Shown piece after piece: positions 55,466-64,000 of a DNA stretch of 64,000 nt. The notes under the pieces were generated by a model, which ran no database searches, was not told the DNA's origin, and saw only the letters and a program-made list of their open reading frames with translations. Origin of the DNA: JANELJ01 sp024511395 (GTDB lineage Bacteria > Pseudomonadota > Gammaproteobacteria > GRL18). Positions within the stretch are counted from its first letter, which is position 1. Each line of letters starts with the position of its first letter. The stretch spans positions 3,596,001-3,660,000 of the forward strand of contig OY820613.1 in the NCBI GenBank assembly GCA_963681975.1, given 5' to 3'. The translations under genes were made by a program, and so were the position numbers.

Positions 55466-55619
55466 TCAGAGGTTATAAATTTCAAATTAAATATATTTTA
55501 ACCAAAGTATGTTCCGATTCTGTCTGAAAGTTACCTGAGTCAGCCAGAAAATTCAATATTGGCCCCGAATTTGATATGATTTCGAATTATTCTGGTAATT
55601 ATTATTTAAGGACGCAACG

Positions 55620-56417
55620 ATGAGTTGGTGGGGCAAATTAATTGGTGGTGTGGTCGGTTTTTCCATGGTCGGTCCGTTGGGCCTGTTAATTGGCGGTATT
55701 CTTGGACATAAGTTTGTTGATAAACCCAATAATGAAGCACTGGGAGAAAATAACGAATTAACCCAAGCGGCATTTTTCTCTGCCACGTTTTCCATTATGG
55801 GGCATATTGCCAAAGTCGATGGCCGGGTCAGTGAAGATGAAATTGCCATGGCCTGGCAGATCATGGAGCATATGCAACTGGATGCGGAACAGAAAAAAGC
55901 GGCTGTCCAGTTATTTAATGAGGGTAAAAAAGCGAACTTTGATCTGGATGGTGTCCTGCTGCAGTTTAAACAGGTTGCTCACAGCTGTACCACATTGCTG
56001 CAGATGTTTCTGGAAATTCAGCTACATGCTGCTTATGCCGACGGTAAGATGGACAGTGCCGAACAGGCCATTATTAACCGCATTGCCGCTCAGCTGGGCT
56101 TTAGTGCTCGTCATATTGAACAGTTATCCGCCCTGGTTCGCTCTAATCTGGGACTGGATGGACAGGACTATTATTATGGCGGGGTAGACAGTGGCAAAAG
56201 TTTGGCGGATTTATTAAAAGAAGCCTATGAAATGCTGGGTGTTCCGGAATCCGCCACTAATGCAGAAGTGAAAAAAGCCTACCTCAGAATGATGAACCAG
56301 CACCACCCCGATAAACTGGTTTCCAAAGGCCTGCCAGAAGAAATGATTCAGCTGGCCACAGAAAAAACCCAGCAGATTAAAGCGGCCTATGAGTTAATCA
56401 AAAAATCCAGGAAGTAA
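55620..56417 (+). CDS. djlA: Co-chaperone DjlA
   Basis: 265 residues. A single N-terminal membrane segment (LIGGVVGFSMVGPLGLLIGGILG, about 7-29) is followed by a TerB-like domain (AKVDGRVSEDEIAMAW, AAYADGKMDSAEQAI) and a C-terminal J domain with the HPD tripeptide (MMNQHHPDKLV). DjlA stimulates DnaK ATPase at the membrane. AAGGACG lies 5-11 bases before the start. Intact. Confidence 0.93.
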   Translation: MSWWGKLIGGVVGFSMVGPLGLLIGGILGHKFVDKPNNEALGENNELTQAAFFSATFSIMGHIAKVDGRVSEDEIAMAWQIMEHMQLDAEQKKAAVQLFNEGKKANFDLDGVLLQFKQVAHSCTTLLQMFLEIQLHAAYADGKMDSAEQAIINRIAAQLGFSARHIEQLSALVRSNLGLDGQDYYYGGVDSGKSLADLLKEAYEMLGVPESATNAEVKKAYLRMMNQHHPDKLVSKGLPEEMIQLATEKTQQIKAAYELIKKSRK

Positions 56418-56444
56418 GAGCACCCTTATTCCTAAAACCTGCTC

Positions 56445-56915
56445 CTATAAATTAATATATTTACCGCCGCTGGCAACAATAATGGTGATCAGGCCAAGTA
56501 CCATGTTGGTCGTGACCATATTACGGATTTTATTAATAATGGCGCCGCCCTGGGGGAAATTTCCAGCATTAACGGCAGTCTTAAACTGTTGAAACAGGGC
56601 AAAATAAATATAAGCATATATGGCGGTCATTATCAGACCGATACCATGCATTATATGGATATAAGTCGCTTTCAGTCCGGCCAGTCTGCCGAATACATCA
56701 AAAATCATCCAGTAGCCGGTGATTAAAATAGCAATAACCGAAATCCACACCCAGAAGAAAAAACGTCCGAAAACGGCAAGCCATAAGGGCAGGCGTTGAG
56801 GCGGCTCCAGTTTTTCAATGGCCGAAGGACGCAGGATCATATGCGCAAAAAACATTCCCCCTACCCAGATAACGGCACCAAGAATATGGATAGTAAAAGC
56901 AAGAGAATAACTCAT
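56445..56915 (-). CDS. CopD-like four-helix membrane protein
   Basis: 156 residues with four hydrophobic helices: SLAFTIHILGAVIWVGGMFFAHMIL, LAVFGRFFFWVWISVIAILITGYWMIF, YIHIMHGIGLIMTAIYAYIYFALF and TTNMVLGLITIIVASGG. Histidines in helices 1 and 3 (HILG, HIMHGIG) fit the CopD/DUF4149-like superfamily, thought to bind haem or copper. No partner (CopC) is near. It is convergent with djlA. Function inferred only at superfamily level. Confidence 0.68.
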   Translation of the reverse strand: MSYSLAFTIHILGAVIWVGGMFFAHMILRPSAIEKLEPPQRLPLWLAVFGRFFFWVWISVIAILITGYWMIFDVFGRLAGLKATYIHIMHGIGLIMTAIYAYIYFALFQQFKTAVNAGNFPQGGAIINKIRNMVTTNMVLGLITIIVASGGKYINL

Positions 56916-57372
56916 AAAAAACCTCGTTCGATGGATAAAAACCGGATAATAAGAGCGCTATTGTAAACTAAATGAACCTTCTATGAATACTTAACCTTTA
57001 GAACAAATAGTGTCAAACCTAAAATCCATAAGAAAAAAGTGATCAGGTTTTTAAAAGTTTTAAGTTTTCGTCTTTGTTCGTCTCTTAACTGATTTATTGA
57101 GGGTGTAAAAATAACTGTGTAAACGCTCATTGCGGTGGTTTAAGTCAGCAGTGGTAAAATGAATAAACCTGAAATACCACCTCCATAGTGAACAGCCTAC
57201 CTTCCAAAGTCAGGCTATCAAGGAGCTTCCTTTCAGGACTCCTCCTTGACACCCTGCCTTTTCCAGGTATTTGCTCACCATGGGGGCGGAATTTATCTTC
57301 GACTGAAGTCGACATCATCAACCCCTGCCGGTCTGAACCATCTTTTGTTACCCTATAACAAGGAATACAGCG

Positions 57373-58575
57373 ATGAGTAAGACAATGAACAAAGACAGGT
57401 TACAGGCCCTGGCCAACGAACTGGCTAAAGATTTAAAAACCCCTCAGGATTTAAGCGACCTCAGTGCTCAACTGACTAAAATGACCGTTGAAGCCGCTCT
57501 GAATGCCGAAATGGATTATTTTCTGGATAAGGAAGAGGGCAATAGCCGCAATGGCTACAACCGAAAACAGTTAAAAGGTGAGCACGGTCAGTTTGAACTG
57601 AATACCCCCAGAGACAGACAGTCCAAATTTGAACCTCAGCTGGTCAAAAAGCGCCAGACCCGTATCACCGGCATGGATGACCAGATTATGGCGCTGTATG
57701 CCAAAGGCATGAGCACTCGTGATATTGTGGATACCTTTGAGGAAATGTATGGGGTGGATATTTCACCCGCCCTGGTCTCTCAGGTGAGCAATAGCATCAT
57801 GGAACGGGTAGTGGAATGGCAGTCACGTCCACTGGAGCCAGTTTACCCCATTGTCTATCTGGACTGCATTGTGGTTAAAATCCGCCAGGATAAGCGGGTT
57901 ATCAATAAAGCTGTTTATCTGGCTCCGGGAATTAACCTGGAGGGTAAAAAAGAACTGCTGGGTATGTGGCTCTCAGAAAATGAAGGGGCTAAGTTCTGGC
58001 TCTCTGTATTGACTGAATTACAGAACAGAGGCTTACAGCATATCTTAATCGCCTGTGTGGATGGCTTAAGCGGTTTTCCTGAAGCTATTAATACGGCCTG
58101 CCCTCAGGCCAGAGTTCAGTTGTGTATTGTGCATATGGTCAGAAATTCACTGAAGTTTGTGCCCTGGAAGGACTATAAAGCAGTTACAGCGGATTTAAAG
58201 CAAATCTACCAGTCTGCAACTGAGCAGGAAGCAGCACTGGAATTAGAGCGGTTTGCTCAAAAGTGGGATGATAAATACCCGCAAATCAGCCGGTCATGGA
58301 AGGCGCACTGGCCCAACCTTATCACGCTGTTTGATTATCCTGAGGATATCCGGCGGGTTATTTATACCACCAATGCCATTGAGTCAGTGAACAGTGTTAT
58401 TCGCAAGGCTATTAAGAACCGGCGACTGTTTCCTAACGATGATTCTGCTATGAAGGTGATTTATCTGGCTATCCAGTCGGCTTCCAAAAAATGGACAATG
58501 CCCATCAGAAATTGGAAAGCAGCTATGAATCGATTTATAATCGAGTTTGAGGAGCAGTTGGCTCCTTATATTTAA
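57373..58575 (+). CDS. IS256-family transposase (intact)
   Basis: 400 residues, mutator-type DDE transposase. Catalytic motifs are VYLDCIVVKI (first Asp), ACVDGLSGFPEA (second Asp) and TTNAIESVNSVIRK (Glu). The N-terminal MTVEAALNAEMDYFLDKEEGNSRNGYNRK is the family start. The stop codon TAA is the first half of the IS5 target TAAATA. It could act in trans on the deletion derivative at 30425-31477. Confidence 0.94.
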   Translation: MSKTMNKDRLQALANELAKDLKTPQDLSDLSAQLTKMTVEAALNAEMDYFLDKEEGNSRNGYNRKQLKGEHGQFELNTPRDRQSKFEPQLVKKRQTRITGMDDQIMALYAKGMSTRDIVDTFEEMYGVDISPALVSQVSNSIMERVVEWQSRPLEPVYPIVYLDCIVVKIRQDKRVINKAVYLAPGINLEGKKELLGMWLSENEGAKFWLSVLTELQNRGLQHILIACVDGLSGFPEAINTACPQARVQLCIVHMVRNSLKFVPWKDYKAVTADLKQIYQSATEQEAALELERFAQKWDDKYPQISRSWKAHWPNLITLFDYPEDIRRVIYTTNAIESVNSVIRKAIKNRRLFPNDDSAMKVIYLAIQSASKKWTMPIRNWKAAMNRFIIEFEEQLAPYI

Positions 58576-58578
58576 ATA

Positions 58579-60076
58579 GTTCAACCTGAATAATACCGTT
58601 TTAAGCCTGACCTCAAGCCAGGTTTAAAGCAGCAGATTGCTCCGGTTTGATAAAACACCCCATCAAACCGGAAATAATTTTGAGCCACAAAAGCCGGAGC
58701 TTATTGAGGATCTTTCTTAAGTTATGACCAGCGGCTACCATAACCACATTAATGGCATCACCGACTGCACCTTTCAGATAGCAGCGGTCTAAACGGCCAT
58801 CGTTTTTCATATGACCAATTTCAGGCTCAATCGCACTGCGCCGTTTTAATGCCTTTTTAATACTTCGGGTAACGCCTCGTTTCTGACCTGAGATAAAAAC
58901 TTTCGTGTCTTTTACTTCATGTCCACGATAACCCCGGTCAACAAAGCACTGTTCCGGTTGTACTGCTGTAAACTGTTTTATCTGCTCCAGTTGTGGTAAC
59001 AAGGTATGTCCATCATAAGGATTTCCTGGACAACTTTGAGCCCCAATAACAAAGCCTTCCTTGTTGGTCACAGCGATACTGGCTTTAACCCCAAATTCAT
59101 AAGGCTTATGAGCTTTGCCTTTACTGACACACTCGACTTCCGGGGCGTGTAAACTGTAAAGCTTGTTCTTACTGTGCTGCTCCTGCTCTATCAGTTTCTG
59201 TGCCTGTTCCAGAACCACTTCAAACAGTGACTGAATATCAACAGAATAATTGGGCAGTTGTCGTTCAATATCCCTTTTAACGCGACCTAAACGGGATTTC
59301 AGTTTATTATTCATTTTCTTCATGCGTTTAAACTGTTTTGCATGAGCATAACGACTGGCCATTAATACATATTGAGGTCCAATCCGATTATAATTCTGGC
59401 GCAGTTTAATACCGTGCTCTTTGGACAGTTTAACCAGGTTTTCTCTGGCTTTGTTCAGGAGCTTTGAATCGGTTGGAAAAGCGATGTTCTTTTCCTGTAC
59501 GGTAGTATCTACCGTGACTTTCTTTAAACTGCCGGGCTTTATGGTTTTACTCTTTAGTCCGGCCTTAATGGTTTCAATCAGTAATTTTTCACTGCCTGAC
59601 TTACCCAGCCGGTTACGCCATTTGGTCATGGTCGTAGGGTGTATAGGCATCTTATGCTGAAAGTATTCTTCTCCACAAAAACATTGCCAGTACGGATTTT
59701 CTGTCCAGCTTTTTACGACCTGTTCATCCGATAAATCATGCAGATGTTTCAGGTAATGCAATCCTGCAATCAGGCGAGTGCGTATAGCAGGAGCGCCTTT
59801 AGTGGATATAAACAGGGCTCCCCATTCTTTATCAAGACTTTCCCAGTTTATGTGTTTTGATAACTTAATCAACTCATGATTTAAGTCCAGCATGTTTTCA
59901 AGACGCATCCTGAACAGGTCTTCCTGAGGTATTTTTGGCTGTTTCTTTGGCTTCATTTTGGTATGGAAATTTGCAAGGTAATAAGGCTTATTTTACCAAA
60001 AACCTGCAAATTTAACACCCATAATCAAGCAATATTTCTTTATAAATCAATGCTATATGTTTTATTCAGGGTGGAC
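58579..60076 (-). mobile_element. IS5-family element, copy 11
   Basis: Complete, 1498 bp, reversed. One side abuts TAAATA of the IS256 element, the other GAAATA of an IS982 fragment. The mismatch of the two flanks suggests that recombination with an older IS5 copy removed material. Confidence 0.92.
58613..59956 (-). CDS. IS5-family DDE transposase, divergent subtype (intact)
   Basis: 447 residues with Asp150, Asp340 and Glu377. It belongs with the 37813-39156 copy; the two differ only near the C-terminus (KILNK instead of KNLNK, EQSAALNLA instead of GQSAALNLT). Confidence 0.92.
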   Translation of the reverse strand: MKPKKQPKIPQEDLFRMRLENMLDLNHELIKLSKHINWESLDKEWGALFISTKGAPAIRTRLIAGLHYLKHLHDLSDEQVVKSWTENPYWQCFCGEEYFQHKMPIHPTTMTKWRNRLGKSGSEKLLIETIKAGLKSKTIKPGSLKKVTVDTTVQEKNIAFPTDSKLLNKARENLVKLSKEHGIKLRQNYNRIGPQYVLMASRYAHAKQFKRMKKMNNKLKSRLGRVKRDIERQLPNYSVDIQSLFEVVLEQAQKLIEQEQHSKNKLYSLHAPEVECVSKGKAHKPYEFGVKASIAVTNKEGFVIGAQSCPGNPYDGHTLLPQLEQIKQFTAVQPEQCFVDRGYRGHEVKDTKVFISGQKRGVTRSIKKALKRRSAIEPEIGHMKNDGRLDRCYLKGAVGDAINVVMVAAGHNLRKILNKLRLLWLKIISGLMGCFIKPEQSAALNLA

Positions 60077-60515
60077 GAAATACTGGCCACTAAATTGACG
60101 GCCGGTAATGTAGATGACAGAAAACCGGTTCCTGAAATGGCCAAAGACTTATATGGAAAGCTTTATGGTGACAAAGGCTATGTCTCCAGTCTTTTAAGTG
60201 ATGAACTGTTTGAACAGGATGTCGGGCTTATTACCAATGTCAGACGAAACATGAAACCACGTGCCATTGCATTGTGGGATAAGATTATGCTGAAAAAACG
60301 TTTTATAATTGAAACGGTTAATGAGCAGCTAAAAAATATTACACAGATTGAACATTCACGTCATAGAAGCGTAAGTGCTTTTATGTTGAACCTTATTGGT
60401 TCTCTGATTGCCTATTGTCATAAAAAAGACAAGCCGACAATCAGAATAGATGAGAGTGATATGAAAACTCTCTGTATTTAGGTAAATGACTGGGTTCTTA
60501 TCCAGATCTCAGGTT
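60077..60515 (+). mobile_element. IS982 fragment (3' part)
   Basis: Aligns without gaps to 46260-46698, with one substitution noticed (GFML to AFML). It contains the C-terminal 135 or so codons of the transposase and the right inverted repeat. It ends where IS5 sequence (AATCAACTCATGG) begins, so a full IS982 once sat in an IS5 copy. Confidence 0.92.
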
Positions 60516-60725
60516 AATCAACTCATGGTTTATGTCCAGCATGTTTTCAAGGCGCATCCTGAACAGGTCTTCCTGAGGTATTTTTGGCTGTTTCTTTGGC
60601 TTCATTTTGGTCTGGAAATTTGCAAGGTAATAAGGCTTATTTTACCAAAAACTTGCAAATTTAACACCCACAATCAAGCAATATTTCCTTATAAATCAAT
60701 GTGCTATGATTTATTCAGGTCGGAC
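60516..60725 (-). mobile_element. IS5-family element, copy 12 (left 210 bases)
   Basis: The left end and first 30 or so codons of an IS5 copy in reverse orientation, ending GGTCGGAC at 60725 next to TAAATA (60726-60731). This matches the TAAATA at 58573-58578, so it is the remaining left part of the original insertion in the IS256 element. Confidence 0.92.
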
Positions 60726-60854
60726 TAAATAAGAGCGGATACACAGTTTAATTTACACTGTCGATTTATTTTATTGATAAATTCATTGCGTTCTATTGTA
60801 TGGTCATAAATACTGAAAATTTTAGAAGCATCTTCTAAATAGCTGATCCTAAAA

Positions 60855-61980
60855 GGTGTCCACCCTATAACCTTTTCTGTTGAATTTCAGAACCAGGAAA
60901 CGGGGACACATTATTCATAAATTTTCTAACATCTTCCATCAGGCTTTTCATTGTTGAATGCCGATGATTTCTGGTTACGGTATCATGTAACTGTTTCCAT
61001 AATAGCTCTATTCTGTTTACTCAGGGGTGATAGGCTGACTGAAATATCAGCTCAAACTTTTTATTATGGGACAGAAATGTTTTCGTTATCTGGCTTTTAT
61101 GTATAACATAATTATCCGCTATCAATCGGATGGTTTTAGCCTGCCTGTATCTTTTTCTTAACTCTGCCATCAGGCGTAAAAACAGGAATGAATTTTTACT
61201 TTCCCATTCTACCCAGACAACCTGACCTGTTTTAGCATTCAGGGCACCGGCCAGATAATTCTTCTGGTTTTTACCAGGAGTGGGTATTCTGGTTTGTTGT
61301 CCTTTTACAGACCAGAAACTGCCGATACGTGGATTTAAATCAACATCGGCTTCATCCACATAAAATACAGAATGCTCAGCATTGGCTGATTGCAAGGCTT
61401 TCTCTATCCTCTTAATTTTACGAGCTTTTTCCTTATCCTGTATGCATAGTGTCGGGCTGGCTCGTTTCCATTTTATACCCGGTTTAGGTAATAACCTCAG
61501 GATAGTAGAAGAATGAATATGGGTCTGAAATTCCTTGTTGACCTGCCGGGTTAATAATTCCGAAGTCCATCTTGAGTTAAAACATCCAAATTCTTTCGGC
61601 TGTTTCTGAAACAGTTCCAGTAAACGGGTACTAATGGTTTCATTGATACTATAGGGTGTTCTGCCACGGTTTTCCGGAAACAGGGCTGATTCACCAAATT
61701 GTTCAAAGCGTTGTACCCATTTTCTTATGCTTGTTCGGCTGGCATTCAGTAATTGGGAAACCTGTTTCCTACTGTAGCACTGATGCAGGAGTAAAATAGC
61801 TTCAGCCCGACTTCTGTAGTTACCATCTTTATTAGATTGTACGACTTTTTTAACCGTCGGCGTACAGGACGGCTCAGTTCCGTTATAATATTATTCATAC
61901 TTAAGCTTTATTTGATCAGGTTATTTTGGTTAATTTCTTTGTTCGATAAACAAAGCTTAAGTTCCATTTATATGGACACC
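60855..61980 (-). mobile_element. IS630-family element
   Basis: About 1126 bp between GGTGTCCACC (60855) and TATGGACACC (ends 61980). Only GGTGTCCA is clearly inverted, and the TA duplication typical of IS630 is not evident, so the exact ends are uncertain. The short gap 60771-60854 shows nothing. Confidence 0.72.
60865..61898 (-). pseudogene. IS630-family transposase with -1 frameshift site and nonsense codon
   Basis: The ATG at 61898 opens MNNIITELSRPVRRRLKK; at 61845-61851 the minus strand reads A AAA AAG, and a -1 shift there continues into VVQSNKDGNYRSRAEAILLL with the helix-turn-helix QVSQLLNASRTSIRKWVQRF, and the DDE domain (VFYVDEADVDLNPRIG, IRLIADNYVIHKS). Such A-rich slippery sites are known in IS630 relatives. 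The frame then meets TGA (61021-61023) after QSAYHP, where VNRIELLWKQ with the catalytic Glu should follow. It is therefore dead unless read through. Confidence 0.85.
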
Positions 61981-62137
61981 ATTTCGGAACAGTTATTTAG
62001 TAAGGCATTCTGATCTTTTTCTGATAAAGAAGAATTCTTCAATTCTTTTTTAAAATTTTCAATGTTGTGTTTCTTATCTAAAATGTTATGGTAATCCCCC
62101 ATTTATAAAGCAATTCATAAATAGAGGTTTTGCATAA
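61981..62137. other. AT-rich non-coding segment
   Basis: 157 bases between the IS630 end and a large hairpin. No open frame or repeat recognised. Confidence 0.4.
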
Positions 62138-62228
62138 GTCTTATTCACATATCCATAGGTCTGCCTGTTGGTGAGACCTTCAGCTTTATCTCACTGACAG
62201 GCCTGGCCTGTGGGTATGTGGATAAGAC
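62138..62228. ncRNA. Possible structured RNA: 91-nt hairpin with wobble-preserving changes
   Basis: Arms 62138-62159 and 62207-62228 pair along 22 positions; four differences from perfect complementarity are all G-U wobbles if transcribed on the plus strand. An inner helix GCCTGT-TG-GTGAGA pairs with TCTCAC-TG-ACAGGC across a 12-base loop, with a TG/TG internal loop. The strand is not certain, and it might be a terminal structure of a mobile element. Confidence 0.5.
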
Positions 62229-62243
62229 GGTTTAAATTGTTTT

Positions 62244-62458
62244 CTAACCGGCTAAAACCAATTTTTGCCTGGGTGGTACTCCACCGATAGCCGTATGGGG
62301 TCGTTCATTATTATAACTCCATTTCCAGCATGTTGCTGTTTCCTGTGCATGCTCTATAGAATTAAATAAAAACTGATTTAATCATTCATGGCGTACCGTT
62401 CGATTAAACCGCTCTACATAAGCATTTTGTTGTGGATTACCCGGCTGGATATATTAAT
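62244..62458 (-). pseudogene. IS3-family orfB, C-terminal remnant
   Basis: Minus-strand frame YIQPGNPQQNAYVERFNRTVRHE, TGA, LNQFLFNSIEHAQETATCWKWSYNNERPHTAIGGVPPRQK to TAG. This is the C-terminal integrase part of an IS3 orfB with the catalytic Glu (AYVERFN). The TGA replaces the usual Trp. Homology stops upstream at about 62458; the bases 62459-62713 hold no recognisable gene beyond the rpe leader. Confidence 0.85.
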
Positions 62459-62713
62459 GCTGGATGCCAGTACAGTACAGGTATGCTGGAAGAGAAGACC
62501 CATCAGTGCAATTAATAAGAAAATGCTTATTTTCTGCGGTTTCGGTGGATTAAATGCTGATATTTTCATAGTTATCGTTTAAAATGTTATATTAGTTTTT
62601 ACATTTAGTGAGCATTTTAAGTAAGTCTGGTACCTAAGCCCTGATAACAGGCTCCCTAGTAACTAGGCAATTGTGATGCTCTCTCTATCTTGTTTATTTT
62701 GTGAGGATTTGTC

Positions 62714-63388
62714 ATGGCAAAATCTTTAATTGCACCATCTATTTTATCGGCTGATTTCGCACGTTTAGGCGAAGAGTGTGTCAATGTCCTGGACAGCGGC
62801 GCCGATGTTATTCACTTTGATGTCATGGACAATCATTATGTACCGGTTCTGACCATTGGTCCCCTAGTCTGTGAAGCCCTGAGAAACTACGGTATTAAGC
62901 AGGATATCGATGTACATCTGATGATTAAGCCTGTGGACGGTATTATTCCGGAGTTTGCCAAGGCTGGTGCTAGCTATATCACGTTCCATCCAGAAGCTTC
63001 TGAACATGTTGACCGCAGCCTGTCCCTGATTCGTGAGAATGGCTGTAAGTCTGGTCTGGTGTTTAATCCTGCCACACCTTTAAGTCTGCTAAAACACGTT
63101 ATGGACAAAGTGGATGTTATCCTGCTGATGTCAGTTAATCCAGGTTTTGGCGGTCAGAGCTTTATCCCTGAAACTCTGAACAAGTTACGCGAAGCCCGTA
63201 AAATGATTGATGACAGCGGCTATGACATTCGTCTGGAAATTGACGGTGGTGTTAAGGTTAATAATATTGCTGAAATTGCTGAAGCCGGTGCCGATATGTT
63301 TGTTGCCGGTTCTGCTATTTTTAATACCGAAGACTATAAGGCCACTATCGATCAGATGCGTGCTGAATTAGCCAAAGTCGGCAAATAA
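62714..63388 (+). CDS. rpe: Ribulose-phosphate 3-epimerase
   Basis: 224 residues, TIM barrel enzyme interconverting ribulose-5-phosphate and xylulose-5-phosphate in the pentose phosphate pathway and Calvin cycle. Signatures are SILSADFARLGEE, HFDVMDNHYVPVLTIGP, DVHLMIKP, LLMSVNPGFGGQSF and LEIDGGVKVNNI. GTGAGGATT lies just before the start. It is followed 16 bases later by gph, the classical pair. Confidence 0.96.
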   Translation: MAKSLIAPSILSADFARLGEECVNVLDSGADVIHFDVMDNHYVPVLTIGPLVCEALRNYGIKQDIDVHLMIKPVDGIIPEFAKAGASYITFHPEASEHVDRSLSLIRENGCKSGLVFNPATPLSLLKHVMDKVDVILLMSVNPGFGGQSFIPETLNKLREARKMIDDSGYDIRLEIDGGVKVNNIAEIAEAGADMFVAGSAIFNTEDYKATIDQMRAELAKVGK

Positions 63389-63404
63389 CAGCGAGTCGTT
63401 TCAG

Positions 63405-64000
63405 ATGATTAGAAAACCGAAAATGGTCCTTATTGATGTCGATGGGACCTTGGTGGACAGTGTACCGGATCTGGCCTATTGCGTCGATGAAATGCTTAAG
63501 CAACTGGGTATGACACCTTATGGCGAAGGTGAAGTACGCCACTGGGTGGGTAACGGCGTAGAGTGTCTGGTTCGGCGTGCCCTGATTGGTCAGCTTGAGG
63601 GTGAACCCGATGAAGAGCTGTTCAATAAAGGTTATCCCATTTTTATGGAGCTGTATAAAGAAAATACCTCCAAACGCAGCTGTCTGTATCCCGGTGTTAA
63701 AGAGAGTGTTGAATACCTTAAAGCATCCGGCTACAAGTTGGGCTGTGTGACCAATAAATCTGCAGAATTTACCCATCCCTTATTAAAGGATCTGGGTTTA
63801 TTTGATTACTTTGAGTCAGTGGTCAGTGGTGATACCTTGGAAAAGAAAAAGCCGGATCCCATGCCTTTACTTTATTCAGCAGAAAAACTGGGCGTGGCTC
63901 CGGAAGATTCACTAATGCTGGGCGATTCCATCTCTGATGTTAAAGCTGCCCGTGCTGCTGGTTTTCAGATCATCTGTATGAGTTACGGCTATAACCACGG
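63405..64000 (+). CDS. gph: Phosphoglycolate phosphatase (partial, runs off the end)
   Basis: The ATG at 63405 opens MIRKPKMVLIDVDGTLVDSV, HAD motif I with nucleophile Asp11. WVGNGVECLVRRAL is typical of Gph, VTNKS is motif II, KKKPDPMPL motif III and MLGDSISDVKAARAAGF motif IV. The last visible residues SYGYNHG are near the normal C-terminus, so perhaps 20-25 codons lie outside. It removes 2-phosphoglycolate produced in DNA repair or by RuBisCO oxygenation. Co-directional with rpe. Confidence 0.95.
   Translation, partial: MIRKPKMVLIDVDGTLVDSVPDLAYCVDEMLKQLGMTPYGEGEVRHWVGNGVECLVRRALIGQLEGEPDEELFNKGYPIFMELYKENTSKRSCLYPGVKESVEYLKASGYKLGCVTNKSAEFTHPLLKDLGLFDYFESVVSGDTLEKKKPDPMPLLYSAEKLGVAPEDSLMLGDSISDVKAARAAGFQIICMSYGYNH

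Larger units (their letters stand above)
57099..60762 (+). mobile_element. IS256-family element, interrupted by an IS5/IS982 block
   Basis: Left end GAGGGTGTAAA at 57099 and right end at 60762 (TTTACACTGTC), flanked by exact 8-bp GATTTATT (57091-57098 and 60763-60770). The block 58579-60725 is inserted right after the transposase stop codon, itself flanked by TAAATA. Without the block the element would be about 1.5 kb. Confidence 0.94.

Noticed and set aside
55177..55485. Minus-strand 102-codon ORF running into the HIT gene
   Set aside because: It crosses the PAL3 palindrome and the HIT start in another frame; the HIT reading is clearly the coding one.
17712..61023. Alternative genetic code (recoded stop codons)
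   Set aside because: In-frame stops in decayed genes include TAA, TAG and TGA, and all intact genes use the standard code with all three stops at their ends. Frameshifts and deletions accompany most of them, so ordinary pseudogene decay fits better.
62388..62582. Plus-strand 64-codon ORF before rpe
   Set aside because: It overlaps antisense to the IS3 orfB remnant and shows no protein family signal.
1..64000. tRNA, rRNA or prophage genes
   Set aside because: No cloverleaf, rRNA segment or phage structural gene was recognised by reading; a covariance-model scan would be needed to exclude a tRNA entirely.

Overview
The window reads as a chromosomal segment of a sulfur-metabolising gammaproteobacterium whose genome is being reshaped by insertion sequences. 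The protein families and several gene pairings (yrfG/nudE/cysQ, rlmI-lgt, slt-thyA, rpe-gph) are typical of Gammaproteobacteria, and two DsrE2-type genes point to sulfur oxidation. No rRNA, tRNA, CRISPR array or phage module was recognised.

Layout. 1-1122: an IS5-family copy inside an IS3-family remnant. 1440-6443: cold-shock protein, rlmI, lgt, two convergent DsrE2 genes, a response-regulator remnant and a TauD-like dioxygenase. 6519-11081: three head-to-tail IS5 copies. 11085-15073: thyA, slt, dusA. 15101-18380: an ISL3 element and a second transposon that destroyed rsmE. 18390-23555: DUF3392 gene, yrfG, IS5, nudE, cysQ and a decayed pilU. 23608-31523: IS5 copies (one split by IS66), a small ORF and an ISAs1 element carrying an IS256 deletion derivative. 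31647-42615: cytochrome c' and a tungsten aldehyde oxidoreductase module. 42728-46698: IS3 remnant, IS5, a broken GGDEF-EAL gene and a START-domain gene split by IS982. 47965-56915: fusA, YkgJ-like, TraB-like and ChaN-like genes, a broken secreted-protein gene, a truncated HIT gene, djlA and a small membrane protein. 57099-62458: nested IS256/IS5/IS982, IS630 and an IS3 remnant. 62714-64000: rpe and gph (runs off the end).

The most coherent functional unit is 32221-42615: a ferredoxin-like subunit, the tungstopterin subunit and an FAD/NAD subunit (AorABC type), a MoaD-like carrier, its ThiF/MoeB-like activator, a tungstate-type ABC permease and ATPase (TupBC) and MoeA. Together these cover an enzyme, its metal uptake and its cofactor maturation. 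Two nearly merged IS5 copies sit between the MoaD-like and ThiF-like genes and remove the native leader of the latter.

One IS5-family element dominates: seven intact 447-codon transposase genes plus five partial or broken copies. Complete copies are 1498 bp with ends GTCCGACC/GTTCAACC and an apparent 6-bp TAWWWA duplication. At least eight host genes or transposases are broken by stops of all three kinds, frameshifts or deletions, which suggests relaxed selection, as in a recent symbiont or a small population. Non-coding DNA holds several long palindromes or hairpins, some related to each other (34656-34781, 50136-50250, 55356-55465) and some unrelated (47584-47759, 62138-62228), which are the least explained signals here.
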